This document shows positions 63,810-64,000 of a DNA stretch of 64,000 bases, piece by piece. Position numbers and translations under genes: made by a program. Location of the stretch: positions 62,001 to 126,000 of the forward strand of contig NZ_FZOJ01000001.1 in NCBI RefSeq assembly GCF_900188145.1, given 5' to 3'. The stretch comes from Anaerovirgula multivorans. GTDB lineage: Bacteria > Bacillota > Clostridia > Peptostreptococcales > Natronincolaceae. A model generated the notes under the pieces. That model was not told the origin of the DNA. It worked only from the letters and a program-made list of their open reading frames with translations, and made no database searches. Position 1 is the first letter of the stretch; every line of letters begins with the position of its first letter.

Positions 63810-64000
63810 ATGACAAAACCGAAAGTTGTTAAGGTTGTTATTGTAGGTGGAGGTTGGGCTGGATGTGCAGCAGCTCTAACAGCAAAAAAATCTGGAGGAG
63901 AAGTTTCCATATACGAAAGAACAGATATGTTATTAGGCTTAGGTAATGTTGGTGGTATTATGAGGAACAATGGTAGATATACTGCTGCAGAGGAATCCAT
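63810..64000 (+). CDS. FAD-dependent oxidoreductase (partial, runs off the window)
   Basis: The first 63 codons are present. They encode the FAD-binding Rossmann motif VVIVGGGWAGCAAALTAKKS followed by an acidic residue at the end of strand two (VSIYER). The next segment, GLGNVGGIMRNNGRYTAAEE, resembles GidA/fumarate-reductase-like flavoproteins of clostridia. ATG behind AGGGGGGG. It forms an operon with the iron-sulfur flavoprotein upstream. The substrate cannot be read from this fragment. Confidence 0.85.
   Translation, partial: MTKPKVVKVVIVGGGWAGCAAALTAKKSGGEVSIYERTDMLLGLGNVGGIMRNNGRYTAAEES

Noticed and set aside
1..64000. tRNA genes, rRNA genes and CRISPR arrays
   Set aside because: No cloverleaf, rRNA or regularly spaced repeat array was recognised; the dispersed repeats are too irregular and too few for CRISPR.

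Overview
The window is an AT-rich chromosomal segment from an endospore-forming, anaerobic member of the Clostridia. The sporulation genes show this: a split sigK, the complete spoIIIA operon, spoIVB, spo0A, spoIIM and a ytfJ-type gene. The recN-spoIVB-spo0A and spoIIM/xerD/deoB/pnp/dacF orders are typical of Firmicutes. An OLE RNA locus with its partner protein OapA suggests an extremophilic or strictly anaerobic lineage such as Alkaliphilus/Natronincola. That placement is inference. I saw no rRNA, tRNA or CRISPR array.

Layout. (1) 1-1373 looks like one end of a skin-like element inserted in sigK. Only the 3' half of sigK (1345-1749) is present, and the homology breaks at a short AATGA sequence. 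(2) 2063-3110 holds a YvyF-like zinc-ribbon protein and a YqeG-type HAD phosphatase. (3) 3606-18727 is one long type IV pilus locus: pilB, pilT, pilC, pilA, a decayed pilD fragment, three minor pilins, pilD, pilM, pilN, a pilO with an extra C-terminal domain, a secreted SLH-domain protein, and a second set of four minor pilins. A 495-nt leader with an intrinsic terminator precedes it and a comFB gene follows it. (4) 19392-27545 is pepQ, efp, an acidic zinc-ribbon protein, spoIIIAA-AH and an Asp23-family gene.

(5) 27722-38483 is a housekeeping run: nusB, a TsaD-like paralogue, xseA, xseB, ispA, a DUF212 gene, OLE RNA, oapA, dxs, tlyA, argR and recN. The OLE RNA has its own strong promoter inside the end of the DUF212 gene. 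(6) 38642-40911 is spoIVB and spo0A, the latter with a candidate SigH promoter and 0A box. (7) recX (minus strand) is followed by steA-steB-GT2-MraY-like-DUF3866-nudF-spoIIM; a long hairpin covers the spoIIM ribosome-binding site. (8) xerD, deoB, two diverged purine nucleoside phosphorylases, pdp and dacF form a nucleoside salvage and cell-wall run.

(9) 54994-62682 holds a DHH-CBS-tRNA nucleotidyltransferase fusion, an M50 protease, scpA, scpB, a DUF2953 gene, a ytfJ-type gene, a MazG-like gene and a second dacF. (10) The window ends in an Fe-S/FAD electron-transfer protein and the start of its flavoprotein neighbour.

The most notable points are the split sigK, the OLE RNA/OapA module, the pilus locus (PilO fusion, SLH partner, pilD relic and a minor pilin without a proper start), the second PNP with altered purine-binding residues, the spoIIM hairpin, and a family of short intergenic repeats. 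Coordinates of starts were chosen from visible ribosome-binding sites where several starts were possible.
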